Shown piece after piece: positions 36,049 to 45,362 of a stretch of DNA of 64,000 nt. Within the stretch, counting starts at the first letter, position 1; each line of letters begins with the position of its first letter. Source of the stretch: an uncultured Roseovarius sp. (GTDB taxonomy: Bacteria > Pseudomonadota > Alphaproteobacteria > Rhodobacterales > Rhodobacteraceae); NCBI RefSeq assembly GCF_947489715.1, contig NZ_CANLER010000001.1:434001-498000 (forward strand), read 5' to 3'. A model generated the notes under the pieces. That model worked only from the letters and a program-made list of their open reading frames with translations. It ran no database searches and had not been told where the DNA came from. Position numbers and translations under genes: made by a program.

Positions 36049-37017
36049 ATGAAAGTTGGATTTATTGGTCTTGGTAATGTCGGGGGCAAACTGTCAGGCA
36101 GTCTGCTGCGCAATGGCATTGATCTGACGGTGCTTGATCTGAACCGCGATTTGGTCGATGCGGCGGTGGCCAAAGGCGCCAAGACCGTTGCGACCCCCGC
36201 CGAGTTGATGCGCACCTGCGATGCGGTGATCACCTGCCTGCCATCCCCTGCCGCCTCGGATGCAGTGATGCAGGAAATGCTGCCAGAAGTGAAAGAGGGC
36301 AAGATATGGCTTGAGATGTCGACCACCGATCAGGCCGAGGCCGAACGTCTTGGGAGTATCGTGATTGAGGCAGGCGGTGCGGCTGTGGATTGCCCCGTCT
36401 CGGGCGGGTGTCACCGCGCTGATACTGGCAATATCTCGATCTTTGCGGGCTGCGATCGCGCAACCTTTGAACGTATTCTGCCGCTGCTCAAGACAATGGG
36501 GCGGCGTATCCTGCATACCGGCGAACTTGGTTCGGCCTCGATGCTGAAGGTGCTGACGAATTACCTGGCGACGGTCCACCTTGCGGCCAATGCCGAGGCC
36601 CTGGTGACCGCGAAAGCCGCCGGTATGGACCTGAACACGGCCTATGAGGCGATCAAGATTTCCTCGGGCAACAGTTTCTCTCATGTCACCGAAAGCCAGG
36701 TCATTCTGAACGGTTCACGTGATATTTCCTTTACCATGGACCTGGTGAAAAAGGACGTAGGCCTGTTCCAGAGCATTGCCGAGCGGAACAATGTGCCGTT
36801 GGAAATCTCGCCTTTGATCTGTCAGATTTTCGAAGATGGCATCGCGCGCTATGGGGACAGGGAATTGTCGCCCAACATTATACGGCGGCTCGAAGATGCG
36901 ACGGGTCTGTCGATCCTTGCCCCCGGCTTTCCGTCCCAGATGGCGGATGATGAGCCTGAAGAGGCCGGGTATGAAGTTATCCCACAAGGTTCGCCCCGTG
37001 CTCAGGCAGCAGAGTAA
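36049..37017 (+). CDS. NAD(P)-dependent beta-hydroxyacid dehydrogenase family (3-hydroxyisobutyrate dehydrogenase-like)
   Basis: The 322-residue protein has the N-terminal Rossmann motif VGFIGLGNVGGKLS (about 3-16), the substrate-binding segment DCPVSGGCHRADTGN (about 119-133) and the catalytic lysine region GSASMLKVLTNYL (about 163-175). Members oxidise 3-hydroxyisobutyrate, tartronate semialdehyde, sulfolactaldehyde or similar short hydroxyacids. The 30 residues at the C-terminus are an acidic extension beyond the usual family length. Paired with an aldehyde dehydrogenase, it suggests stepwise oxidation of an alcohol or aldol substrate. Confidence 0.87.
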   Translation: MKVGFIGLGNVGGKLSGSLLRNGIDLTVLDLNRDLVDAAVAKGAKTVATPAELMRTCDAVITCLPSPAASDAVMQEMLPEVKEGKIWLEMSTTDQAEAERLGSIVIEAGGAAVDCPVSGGCHRADTGNISIFAGCDRATFERILPLLKTMGRRILHTGELGSASMLKVLTNYLATVHLAANAEALVTAKAAGMDLNTAYEAIKISSGNSFSHVTESQVILNGSRDISFTMDLVKKDVGLFQSIAERNNVPLEISPLICQIFEDGIARYGDRELSPNIIRRLEDATGLSILAPGFPSQMADDEPEEAGYEVIPQGSPRAQAAE

Positions 37018-37157
37018 CCAGTTGCACCAGAAAGGGTTTGGGGGATCGTGCGGTGCTTTGTCCGTCGCGGCCTGTGCTGGACCCTCGGTACCCGGTTACT
37101 GAGGTCAAGACTGTGTTTCTGGGTGCTATGCCATGACAAATCGAACGGAATGCTGCC

Positions 37158-38582
37158 ATGCGAAACCTCACCAAATTCTATGTGGACGGCGCTTGGGTCA
37201 CCCCAGAATCTGACCGATCCTTTCCGGTTCTCAACCCGGCAAACGAGGCGCAGATTGGCGAAATTATACTGGCCAATGAGGCGGATGTGGACCGCGCCGT
37301 GGCCGCCGCCAAGACGGCGTTCGAGGGATTTTCGCAGACCGGAAAGCAAGAGCGTATCGACCTGCTTGAACGGTTGCTTGACGTGTCAACAAGGCGTCTC
37401 GGCGATCTGGCCCGGGCCATGAGCGAAGAGATGGGTGCGCCCATGACAATGGCCCGCGAAGCTCAGGCGGCCTCGGGCCTCGGTCATCTGGAAGGGTTCA
37501 TTGCTGTACTAAAAGCACAGGACGATCGCGAGGATCTGGGAAACGGTGACATCCTGGTGCGCGAGCCCGTTGGCGTTTGCGGGTTGATCACCCCCTGGAA
37601 CTGGCCAATCAACCAGATCGCGCTCAAGGTCGTGCCCGCACTGGCAACCGGGTGCACCTGCGTGCTCAAGCCTTCGGAACATACTCCGGTTTCGGCAATG
37701 GTATATGCCGAGATTATTCACGAAGCCGGGTATCCGGCAGGGGTCTTCAACCTCATTCATGGCGACGGTACCGTGGCAGGGGCGGCGATGTCAGGCCACC
37801 CGGATATCCAGATGATGTCCTTTACCGGATCGACCCGCGCGGGCATCGCCATCACCAAGAATGCCGCCGACACGGTCAAGCGCGTGACACTGGAACTTGG
37901 CGGTAAATCTCCCAACATCGTTTTTGCCGATTGCGATCTTGATGCGCGGGTTGCGGGATCGGTTCTCGAATGCATGTTCAATACCGGTCAGTCTTGCGAT
38001 GCCCCGACCCGTCTGCTGGTCGAGCGTGATGTCTATGACCGCGCGCTGGAGATCGCAAAGACCACGGCCGAAAGCATCAAGCTGGGCGACCCCGCCGAAG
38101 AGGGCGATCATCTGGGTCCGATGTTCGACCGGATGCAATATGACCGTGTTCAGACCATGATCGATGTCGGGTTAGACGAAGGTGCCCGGCTGTTGACGGG
38201 TGGCCTTGGCAAACCCAATGGTTTCGAGGTGGGCTGGTACGTCAAGCCCACGATCTTTGCCGATGTGCGCAACGAGATGCGTGTGGCACAGGAAGAAATC
38301 TTTGGCCCGGTCTTGGTCATCACGCCGTTTGACAATGAGGATGAGGCGGTCCGGATGGCGAATGACACGCCCTACGGATTGGCGGCCTATTTGCAGACCA
38401 AAGACATGGACCGTGCCGAACGTGTGGCCGCCCGTTTGCGGGCCGGTGCCATTCATATCAATGGCGGTGTGTTCAACTATGGCTCACCCTTCGGGGGATA
38501 TAAACAATCAGGCAATGGTCGCGAGGGTGGCCTGCTGGGGTTGGAAGATTATCAGGAAATCAAAACTCTGCATTTCGGCTGA
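37158..38582 (+). CDS. NAD(P)+-dependent aldehyde dehydrogenase
   Basis: The 474-residue enzyme has the ALDH catalytic signatures: general base Glu in LELGGKSPNIVF (about 244-255) and nucleophile Cys in FNTGQSCDAPTR (about 275-286). The cofactor loop FTGSTRAGIAI is also clear, as is GGYKQSGNGREGG near the C-terminus. The aldehyde it oxidises is not predictable; the cupin and hydroxyacid dehydrogenase 140 bp upstream and the LysR regulator suggest a small dedicated catabolic pathway. No transporter is part of this cluster, which is unusual for a complete catabolic operon. Confidence 0.9.
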   Translation: MRNLTKFYVDGAWVTPESDRSFPVLNPANEAQIGEIILANEADVDRAVAAAKTAFEGFSQTGKQERIDLLERLLDVSTRRLGDLARAMSEEMGAPMTMAREAQAASGLGHLEGFIAVLKAQDDREDLGNGDILVREPVGVCGLITPWNWPINQIALKVVPALATGCTCVLKPSEHTPVSAMVYAEIIHEAGYPAGVFNLIHGDGTVAGAAMSGHPDIQMMSFTGSTRAGIAITKNAADTVKRVTLELGGKSPNIVFADCDLDARVAGSVLECMFNTGQSCDAPTRLLVERDVYDRALEIAKTTAESIKLGDPAEEGDHLGPMFDRMQYDRVQTMIDVGLDEGARLLTGGLGKPNGFEVGWYVKPTIFADVRNEMRVAQEEIFGPVLVITPFDNEDEAVRMANDTPYGLAAYLQTKDMDRAERVAARLRAGAIHINGGVFNYGSPFGGYKQSGNGREGGLLGLEDYQEIKTLHFG

Positions 38583-38817
38583 AGAAAGCTGGGTAGAAAA
38601 GGGTTTTTCGCGGAACCGTGGCCAAAATAGCGATGAGCCACGCACACTTGCTTTATATTCCGTGCAGCTTGATAGGGCGATGCCTCACCAGATTGCGATT
38701 GAGCGCCGTTGCAATCGCCTTTCAGGTTCGTCGCCGCCCTTTTAATGTTTCAGTTTCGCAAGGGGATCGGTTCCAATTCTCCTTGCTGTTGATGGGCGTG
38801 CTTGAACCGCCGAAGAT

Positions 38818-39414
38818 TTACTCTGGCCGGGTGTGGATCTTGTCGGGGTTAAGCTTATAGCTCCACGGTAGCCCTGAGTTTTTCCAGCCGTTTTTCAGCC
38901 GCCATGGCCCGTTCGGATGATCCTTGACGGCGCTGCCCTCAAACCCATCGACGACCACATAAACCTGTTCCAGCCCGAGGGATTCCAGCGCAATGGCCGA
39001 GGGCGCACCGCGCGTGCCGCCGGATCGGCACATCAGGATCACCGGAGTCGTGGCATCAAGCCCCCGGTCCGCAAGCGCCTTGGCGATGCCGCTGGTGAAA
39101 TCAGGGTTGGGTTCCATCGCAAAAACGGGCTTGTTGGCGTTCCATTTGGCAGGGTTGACCAGAAGGTAAGGCACGTTCACGTCGATCACGTCCGTATAGC
39201 CCGTGAACATGATCTCGACCGGTTCGCGTACATCAACGAAAAGCACGGCGTTGCCGCGCTCCTGTTTCATTTCATAGGCCTCGCTGGCGGTCAGGTAGAG
39301 CCCCCAGGCGGTCCGCTTGGCCGGATCTTTGGGTTCAGAGGCGGCATGGGCCGACGTTGCGGCCAAGCCGATGGCCAGCGCCATGAACGGTAAGAAGAGG
39401 TAGTGGCGTAACAT
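38818..39414 (-). CDS. Exported rhodanese-domain protein
   Basis: A 198-residue protein with a signal peptide (about 1-25, ending SAHA) and a rhodanese-like domain whose active-site loop is CRSGGTR (Cys near 130). It is expected to carry a persulfide and move sulfur in the periplasm. The inserted stretch LVNPAKWNANKPVFAMEPNPDF is common in periplasmic members of this group. It lies 15 bp downstream of an exported DsrE-like protein; the two probably work together. Confidence 0.85.
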   Translation of the reverse strand: MLRHYLFLPFMALAIGLAATSAHAASEPKDPAKRTAWGLYLTASEAYEMKQERGNAVLFVDVREPVEIMFTGYTDVIDVNVPYLLVNPAKWNANKPVFAMEPNPDFTSGIAKALADRGLDATTPVILMCRSGGTRGAPSAIALESLGLEQVYVVVDGFEGSAVKDHPNGPWRLKNGWKNSGLPWSYKLNPDKIHTRPE

Positions 39415-39429
39415 GGGTTTCCTCCGGGA

Positions 39430-39867
39430 TCAGAAGGACAGGATGCGGGTGTGTTCACCCAGAAGACGGCTCGCCATTGCCGGGGGCTTGGCAACGGTCA
39501 CGCCGTCGATCAGGCTGCTGGCGTCGGTGCCTTTGTTGGGCAGGTAGATCGCGCAGACCTCAACCGTGCCACCGCTGGCGATAATCTTCTGCATCAAGCC
39601 TTGTGGACTCATCCCCTTGGATTTTTGCGGCGCTGTCGCGGCCTCGGGCGCATCTTTCAGCGCCAGATCACCTCCCGGGCCACATAACAGGACATAGGTG
39701 CTTGCGCCCTGTTTTAAGGCCTGCATGGTCAACACCATGCTCATCAGCTGGGTTTGCGGCTCTTCGCTGGTCAGGACGGTGACAAGGTCGGCCTGATCGC
39801 TTGCTTGTGCTGGCAGGCTGCATAGCGAGGCGGCGGCGATGGTGGCGGCTGACAGAAGTTTGCGCAT
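39430..39867 (-). CDS. Exported DsrE-family protein
   Basis: The 145-residue protein has a signal peptide (MRKLLSAATIAAASLCSLPAQA) and a DsrE/DsrF-like fold. It contains VLTMQALKQGASTYVLLCGPGG and a cysteine in GTVEVCAIYLPNKG at the position where family members carry the sulfur-binding Cys. It is the upstream member of a DsrE-rhodanese pair, so periplasmic sulfur relay is plausible. ATG 39867 with the site CGGAGAACCCC upstream was chosen over the longer frame from 39966. No sox genes are in the window. Confidence 0.8.
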   Translation of the reverse strand: MRKLLSAATIAAASLCSLPAQASDQADLVTVLTSEEPQTQLMSMVLTMQALKQGASTYVLLCGPGGDLALKDAPEAATAPQKSKGMSPQGLMQKIIASGGTVEVCAIYLPNKGTDASSLIDGVTVAKPPAMASRLLGEHTRILSF

Positions 39868-39986
39868 GGGGTTCTCCGATTTAACCTGAATTTGTGGGTC
39901 ACGTTTCAAGCGGAGATATGCGCCCACCCAGACGCAAAGACATTGATCTGCGTCAAACAAATTCAAAAAACAGAATATGATTTACT

Positions 39987-40565
39987 CTAGCGGCGCAGAA
40001 CCAGCGTGCCATTGGTGATTTCGACGCTGGAATAACGTTGCAGATAACTCATTCCAAGAAGCGACTGATCCAGCTCACCGCCATTGACCACGGCCCTGAT
40101 ATCCGTGTCGCGGATCGGGCCGATTTCCACGGTCTCAAGGCGCACCGGGGCGGTTGCAACCACTCCGTTCGCGGTCAGGGCGGTGCCGGAATAGGCCAGG
40201 TCGTCGGGATTGAGACCCGCGTTGCGCGCATCTTCCCGGGTCAGGACGATATCGGTCGCACCGGTGTCGACGACAAATTCGATTGCTTCGCCATTTACCG
40301 TTGCGGTCAGGTAATAATGCCCGTCAGGGTGGCGGGGCAGTTCGATACGGCCCGCGCCCGATACGCTTTGACTGGGCAGGACCGTGCTGCGGATATCGTC
40401 CCAAAGGCCGATGGCCGCGATCACGCCGATAAAGATCAACCCCCAGATCAACGCTTGCTGCACAACAGTGCCGAGTTTGTCCCGGTTGGAGGCGACAAAC
40501 CAGAATACGACGGCGCAGCCGAGCATGATCAGGTAGATCAGATGTGCGGTATCGAATTCGTCCAT
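39987..40565 (-). CDS. Membrane-anchored retropepsin-like aspartic protease (TIGR02281 type)
   Basis: The 192-residue protein has two N-terminal transmembrane helices (about 8-25 and 35-55) and a C-terminal single-copy retropepsin domain with the active-site motif VDTGATDIVLT (about 109-119). As in other clan AA bacterial proteases, a homodimer would form the active site, facing the periplasm. Substrates are unknown. The gene is single, with 58 bp to marC copy 2 upstream on the same strand. Confidence 0.87.
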   Translation of the reverse strand: MDEFDTAHLIYLIMLGCAVVFWFVASNRDKLGTVVQQALIWGLIFIGVIAAIGLWDDIRSTVLPSQSVSGAGRIELPRHPDGHYYLTATVNGEAIEFVVDTGATDIVLTREDARNAGLNPDDLAYSGTALTANGVVATAPVRLETVEIGPIRDTDIRAVVNGGELDQSLLGMSYLQRYSSVEITNGTLVLRR

Positions 40566-40623
40566 AAGCGCCTCGGGGTTGTCAGCGGGTCAGATATAGG
40601 GGCGCAACACCGGGCGTGCCAGA

Positions 40624-41241
40624 TCAGCCGCCAAAGCCGAAGCCCTTTATGCCGTCCAACACGAATTGTACCGCCAATGCGGCCAGCAGCATGCCCAGGA
40701 TACGGGTCAGGACGACGATGCCGGTCTTGCCCAGAAGACGCTCAAAGAACGATGCGGCCAGAAAGCAGAGATAGACCATCAGCAAAACGCTGAGCATGAC
40801 GCCGACGACGGCGCCGAAACCGGCCCAGCCGGGCTGCTGTCCGGCCAGCAGAATGACCGAGGCTATGGCACCCGGTCCGGCGATCAACGGAATGGCGAGG
40901 GGGAAGATCGACGGGTCTTCGTGATCGTCCTCTTCCGCGCGATCCTCACGGCGCTTGCTGCGGCGTTCGAAGAGCATGTCGAGCGCTGTCAAGAACAACA
41001 GCAGGCCGCCAGCGATCCGGAAAGCGTGCATCGAGATGCCGATCACGCCCAGAAGCTTCTCGCCAAAGGCGGCAAAGGCAATCAACAGGCCTGCGCCAGT
41101 CAGGCACGCCCTGAGGGCGATGGCCCGGCGACGTTCCTGGCTCATACCCTGGGTGAGCGCCAGGAACATTGGCGTCAGGCCCGGCGGGTCGACGATCACG
41201 AAAAACGTGACAAAAGCAGTGATGAGAAAGGCGGTGTCCAT
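40624..41241 (-). CDS. MarC-family integral membrane protein (copy 2)
   Basis: The 205-residue protein has about six helices with MarC signatures FFVIVDPPGLTPMFLALT (about 11-28) and IPLIAGPGAIASVI (about 120). A charged loop in the middle, KRREDRAEEDDHEDPS, separates the two halves. I chose ATG 41241, directly before the first helix; a methionine pair upstream near 41280 is an alternative. It is clearly a different subgroup from the copy at 10051-10692. Divergent from the phosphodiesterase at 41373. Confidence 0.85.
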   Translation of the reverse strand: MDTAFLITAFVTFFVIVDPPGLTPMFLALTQGMSQERRRAIALRACLTGAGLLIAFAAFGEKLLGVIGISMHAFRIAGGLLLFLTALDMLFERRSKRREDRAEEDDHEDPSIFPLAIPLIAGPGAIASVILLAGQQPGWAGFGAVVGVMLSVLLMVYLCFLAASFFERLLGKTGIVVLTRILGMLLAALAVQFVLDGIKGFGFGG

Positions 41242-41372
41242 TGAGGCCAATATTTTTGGGTACTGGTCCTCTTTCATCATGGATGGGGCAGATTGCCAAG
41301 TATGATCTTGGGATTTGCCGAACAGGTAGAGGTTGCTAGGGTGCGGATCATGAGGCGCAAGGAGTATTCTTG

Positions 41373-42158
41373 ATGACGAAATTGATCTGGCTTTCCGATC
41401 TGCATTTTGTGGCGGAAGGCCTGGTGCAGGGCCATGATCCGCAGCAACGGCTGGATATGGCTGTTGCGCATGTAAATGCTCAGCATCTGGACGCGGCGTG
41501 TTGCGTGGTGTCCGGTGATCTGGTGGATCGGGCCACGGCTGCCGATTATCGCGCGGTTCGGGCCGGGCTGGACAAGCTGGCGATGCCTTGGTTGCCAATG
41601 GTGGGCAATCATGACGACCGTGCGCTGGTTCGAGCGTTGCTGCCGGTGCCAACGGGTGGAATGTCAGATTTCGTGCAATATGCGATGACCACTGATGTGG
41701 GTTTGATCGTCTGTCTGGATACACTTACGCCGGGGGCTGATGGCGGGTCTTTCTGTGCGGCGCGGCAGGCATGGCTGCATGATTGTCTGGCGCGGAATGT
41801 CGGGATGCCTGCGTTGATTTTCATGCACCATCCACCGATGGCGCTTGGGTTGCCGATGCAGGATTCCGACCGGCTGGCCGAAGGCGAAGCGCTGCTGGAT
41901 TTGCTGGCAGAACATCCCAATGTGCGTCAGTTGTGCATTGGTCATGTGCACCGTCCGATTACCGGCAATATACGGGGAATGCCTTTTGCCACCATGCGTG
42001 CGGTGCTCTATCAAGCCCCGCCGCCGGTACCCGCCTGGGACTGGGACAGTTTCGCGCCCGCCCGAGAAGCCCCCGCTTTGGGGGTGATCCATATGAAGGA
42101 TGGGGGTGTATTATTGCAATATGAGCAATTTTGCGACGCCGAGGAGGGGGTCAGATGA
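41373..42158 (+). CDS. Metallophosphoesterase, CpdA-like cyclic nucleotide phosphodiesterase
   Basis: The 261-residue enzyme has the calcineurin-like metal motifs in order: SDLHF (about 8-12), SGDLVDRA (about 49), GNHDDRALV (about 79), HHPP (about 154) and GHVHRPI (about 190). This set fits 3',5'-cyclic-AMP phosphodiesterases of the CpdA group, but other phosphodiesters are possible. The ribosome site AAGGAG, 8 nt upstream, supports ATG 41373. Single gene. Confidence 0.88.
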   Translation: MTKLIWLSDLHFVAEGLVQGHDPQQRLDMAVAHVNAQHLDAACCVVSGDLVDRATAADYRAVRAGLDKLAMPWLPMVGNHDDRALVRALLPVPTGGMSDFVQYAMTTDVGLIVCLDTLTPGADGGSFCAARQAWLHDCLARNVGMPALIFMHHPPMALGLPMQDSDRLAEGEALLDLLAEHPNVRQLCIGHVHRPITGNIRGMPFATMRAVLYQAPPPVPAWDWDSFAPAREAPALGVIHMKDGGVLLQYEQFCDAEEGVR

Positions 42159-42307
42159 CACTACAATGTTTCCCTCCTGTCAGCCGCCCGGGCCGGGGTA
42201 GAACTGCCATCGCCTGAAGAATATGGGTTAAAGTCAGTGTCAGGCAGCCCACACCTGTGACCCACACGCGATGCGTGCAGATGTCCGGCTGATGCGCGCC
42301 AGTGGCG

Positions 42308-42838
42308 TTATTGCAAGCGGTCGATCACCGTCTGGGTGATGTTGATCCGTTCACCGACCATCATGACCACGCCCGATTGCTGGTTCAGGATCAGGTCATA
42401 GTCAAACTCTTCCTGGATCGCAGCAAAGACCGGTTCGAACTGTTTTTCGATTTCCTGCAGCCCTTCCGACTGGATCTTCTGAGCCTCTCGGGCCTTGTCA
42501 TCGCGGAAACGGCGCAATTGCAGGCTGGCGTCTTCAAACTGCTTTTGCAGGTTCAAAAGCTGCGCCTGATCTTCGCTGTTCACACCGTCCGAGACCTTCT
42601 GGCGCAATTCCTGAATGCGTTTTTGCTGCTCTTCGACCTGACCTTGGGCTTCTTGCTGAAACGCTTTCAGTTTTTCGTTCAGGGCAGAGCCGGCGGCGGA
42701 TTGGGCGATCACCTGATCCATGTTTACCACGGCGATCTTGATCGGCTCTTCCTGGGCGAGGGCCGTTTGCGGGGCGACGGTACTGCCGAGCAAAGAGACG
42801 GCAAGCACGCTGGCAAGGGCGAGGGATCGGGGGGTCAT
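42308..42838 (-). CDS. OmpH/Skp-family periplasmic chaperone
   Basis: A 176-residue protein with a signal peptide (about 1-29, ending ALAQ) and a long central coiled coil (about 55-135; EKLKAFQQEAQGQVEEQQKRIQ is cut off here in the middle). It has Skp-like ends: IAVVNMDQVIAQSAAGSAL at the start and YDLILNQQSGVVMMV at the end. Skp-like proteins hold unfolded outer-membrane proteins. It is not beside bamA/lpxD, as it often is elsewhere, so it may be a paralogue. Follows the ABC-F gene on the same strand by 58 bp. Confidence 0.85.
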   Translation of the reverse strand: MTPRSLALASVLAVSLLGSTVAPQTALAQEEPIKIAVVNMDQVIAQSAAGSALNEKLKAFQQEAQGQVEEQQKRIQELRQKVSDGVNSEDQAQLLNLQKQFEDASLQLRRFRDDKAREAQKIQSEGLQEIEKQFEPVFAAIQEEFDYDLILNQQSGVVMMVGERINITQTVIDRLQ

Positions 42839-42896
42839 GGAAAGCTCCAGTCAGATTTTGGGGCGCGCGAACGCGGGTTTCGGCCAACGTAGCGGC

Positions 42897-44750
42897 TTAA
42901 ATCTTGGATTCAACCTGTTCCAGCTTTTCCAGCGCCTTCATCCACAGCGCTTCGGCACGATCCAGCGCATCCATGACCTCGCTGTATTTTTTCTGCCATT
43001 TCGTCGCCTCGACAACGTTGTCTTCATCATACATGCGCGGGTTGGCCAGTTTTTCGGCCACGCGGTCGCGCATTTCGTTCAGTTTCTCAACCCGCTCCTC
43101 GCATTTGCGGACCTCCTGTCGCCGGGCCATGACGGCCTCGCGCGTGGGGCGCTTGACGGGTTTGGCCTTGGCGTTGGGTTTGGCGGGTTTGTCGTTGCCC
43201 AGAAGCATGTTGCGATAGGTTTGCAGATCGCCGTCATAGGGATTGACCGCACCGTCCTTGACCAGCCACAGCCGGTCCGCGACAAGGCCCAGCAGATGCA
43301 TATCGTGGCTAACCAGAATGACCGCGCCTGAATAGGCGGTCAGCGCCTCGACCAATGCCTCGCGGCTTTCGATATCAAGGTGGTTGGTGGGCTCGTCGAG
43401 AATGAGCATATGCGGCGCGTCGATGGTGGCGATCATCAGCGACAGCCGCGCCTTCTGCCCGCCCGACAGTTTGCCGACCAGCGTTTCGGCCTGTTCTGAT
43501 CCGATGCCAAAGCCGCCAAGCCGGGCGCGCAGCCTTGCCGGGGCCTCATCTGGGCGCAGGCGGCGGATATGGTCGATCGGGGTTTCGTCCACATGCAATT
43601 CGTCGACCTGATGCTGGGCGAAATAGCCGACCCGCAGTTTCGTGGCCTGCGTCTTGCGGCCCTGCATCAGCGGCAGCCGGTCCGACAGTAGTTTCGACAG
43701 CGTCGATTTGCCCTCGCCGTTGCGGCCCAGAAGGGCGATCCTGTCATCCTGATCAATCCGCAGATCAAGCCGCGACAGCACCGGTTTGTCATCATAGCCG
43801 ATCACGCCGCCTTCGACATGAATGATCGGCGGCGAAAGTTCCTCGGGCTCGGGGAAGGTGAAACGCTTGAGCGCTGCCTCTTTCGGCGAGGTGATCGGTT
43901 TCAGCTTGGCGATCATCTTGAGCCGCGACTGCGCCTGCACCGCCTTGCTGGCCTTGGCGCGGAACCGGTCGACAAAGCTTTGCAGGTGGGCGCGGCGGGC
44001 CTCTTGCTTGCGGGCCTCGGATTCGGCGGCCAGCAGACGGGCGGCACGGGTTTCGGCGAACGTCTCGTAATTGCCCTGATACAGCGTCAGCTTGCGGTCT
44101 TCGAGATGCAGGATCGACCCGACGGCGCGGTTCAGAAGCTCGCGGTCATGGCTGACGATCAGGACGGTATGGGGATAGCGCGCCAGGTAGCTTTCCAGCC
44201 ACAGCGCCCCTTCGAGGTCGAGGTAGTTGGTGGGTTCGTCCAGCAGCAGCAGATCGGGTTGCGCGAACAGAACCGCGGCCAGGGCCACGCGCATCCGCCA
44301 GCCGCCCGAGAAGGCTGAGCAGGGCATACGCTGTTCGTCGCTGGTAAAGCCCAGGCCGCGCAGGATCGAGGAGGCGCGCGCCTCGGCGGACCAGGCGTCG
44401 ATATCCGCCAGCCGGGTCTGGATGTCAGCGATGCGCGCCGCGTCCTCGGCAGTTTCGGATTCTGCCAAAAGCTGCGCGCGTTCGGTATCGGCGGCCAGCA
44501 CCGTGTCGATCAGCGACACCTCGTTGCCCGGCACCTCCTGCGCAACGCCGCCGATGCGGGCGCGGGTGGGCAGGGTGATCTCGCCGGTTTCCAGCGCCAG
44601 TTCCCCCCGGATCAGGCGAAAGAGCGTGGTCTTACCGGTGCCGTTGCGGCCGACGATGCCGACCTTGTGGCCCTCGGGGATCGAGGCACTGGCATGCTCG
44701 ATCAGCGGGCGGCCCGCGACGGCATAGGAGATGTCATTGATGCGTAACAT
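42897..44750 (-). CDS. ABC-F family ATPase
   Basis: The 617-residue soluble protein has two ABC domains without membrane segments. Domain 1: Walker A GRNGTGKTT (about 34-42), signature FSGGWRMRVAL, Walker B LLLLDEPTNYLD. Domain 2: GRNGEGKST, LSGGQKARLSL, MLILDEPTNHLD. The linker between them is the P-site tRNA interaction motif region, and a charged coiled C-terminus (about 540-617) follows. ABC-F proteins act on ribosomes; the long C-terminal coil and length point to the Uup/YheS group rather than EttA. A normal, intact gene. Confidence 0.92.
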   Translation of the reverse strand: MLRINDISYAVAGRPLIEHASASIPEGHKVGIVGRNGTGKTTLFRLIRGELALETGEITLPTRARIGGVAQEVPGNEVSLIDTVLAADTERAQLLAESETAEDAARIADIQTRLADIDAWSAEARASSILRGLGFTSDEQRMPCSAFSGGWRMRVALAAVLFAQPDLLLLDEPTNYLDLEGALWLESYLARYPHTVLIVSHDRELLNRAVGSILHLEDRKLTLYQGNYETFAETRAARLLAAESEARKQEARRAHLQSFVDRFRAKASKAVQAQSRLKMIAKLKPITSPKEAALKRFTFPEPEELSPPIIHVEGGVIGYDDKPVLSRLDLRIDQDDRIALLGRNGEGKSTLSKLLSDRLPLMQGRKTQATKLRVGYFAQHQVDELHVDETPIDHIRRLRPDEAPARLRARLGGFGIGSEQAETLVGKLSGGQKARLSLMIATIDAPHMLILDEPTNHLDIESREALVEALTAYSGAVILVSHDMHLLGLVADRLWLVKDGAVNPYDGDLQTYRNMLLGNDKPAKPNAKAKPVKRPTREAVMARRQEVRKCEERVEKLNEMRDRVAEKLANPRMYDEDNVVEATKWQKKYSEVMDALDRAEALWMKALEKLEQVESKI

Positions 44751-44883
44751 GGGCGCGGTGTGCCGTATTGCAGAGGCGCCGTCAATCGCGGCTTTTCAAC
44801 TGCGTTTACCCGTGTTAGGGGGGCCGCAATCCTGAAGGGGCGGGCATTGGGCCCGACCAGAACTTAACTGAGAAGAGGCTGAC

Positions 44884-45306
44884 ATGGCTGTCGAACGCAC
44901 GCTGAGCATCATCAAACCCGATGCAACCAAACGTAACCTGACCGGCAAGATCAATGCCAAGTTTGAAGACGCGGGTCTGCGGATCGTGGCACAGAAGCGC
45001 ATTCACCTGACCCCGGCGCAGGCGGGCGTTTTCTATGCCGTGCATGCCGAACGTCCGTTCTACGGCGAACTGTGCGAGTTCATGGCCTCGGAGCCGGTTG
45101 TGGTGCAGGTGCTGGAAGGCGAGGGCGCGATCGCCAAAAACCGTGAAGTCATGGGCGCCACCAATCCTGCGGACGCGGCCCCCGGCACGATCCGCGCCGA
45201 ATTTGCTGAATCCGTCGGCGAAAACTCGGTCCACGGATCGGACGCGCCTGAGACGGCAGCGGTTGAAATCGCTTACTTTTTCTCGGGTCTGGAACTGGTT
45301 GGCTAA
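44884..45306 (+). CDS. ndk: Nucleoside diphosphate kinase
   Basis: Ndk balances nucleoside triphosphate pools using a phospho-histidine. The 140-residue protein starts with [18 protein letters not shown], and the active-site histidine is in [13 protein letters not shown] (about 115). Length and motifs are standard. It is divergent from the ABC-F gene and followed by a hairpin terminator at 45331-45357. Confidence 0.97.
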   Translation: MAVERTLSIIKPDATKRNLTGKINAKFEDAGLRIVAQKRIHLTPAQAGVFYAVHAERPFYGELCEFMASEPVVVQVLEGEGAIAKNREVMGATNPADAAPGTIRAEFAESVGENSVHGSDAPETAAVEIAYFFSGLELVG

Positions 45307-45330
45307 GCCGGGTTCCATCTAAACGATCGG

Positions 45331-45362
45331 GGGCGGCGTATGCGGATGCGACCGCCCTTTTT
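45331..45362 (+). terminator. Rho-independent terminator of ndk
   Basis: A stem GGGCGG (45331-45336) and CCGCCC (45352-45357) with a partially paired 15-nt interior is followed by TTTTT, 25 bp past the ndk stop. It overlaps the end of the converging DUF4112 gene. Confidence 0.75.
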
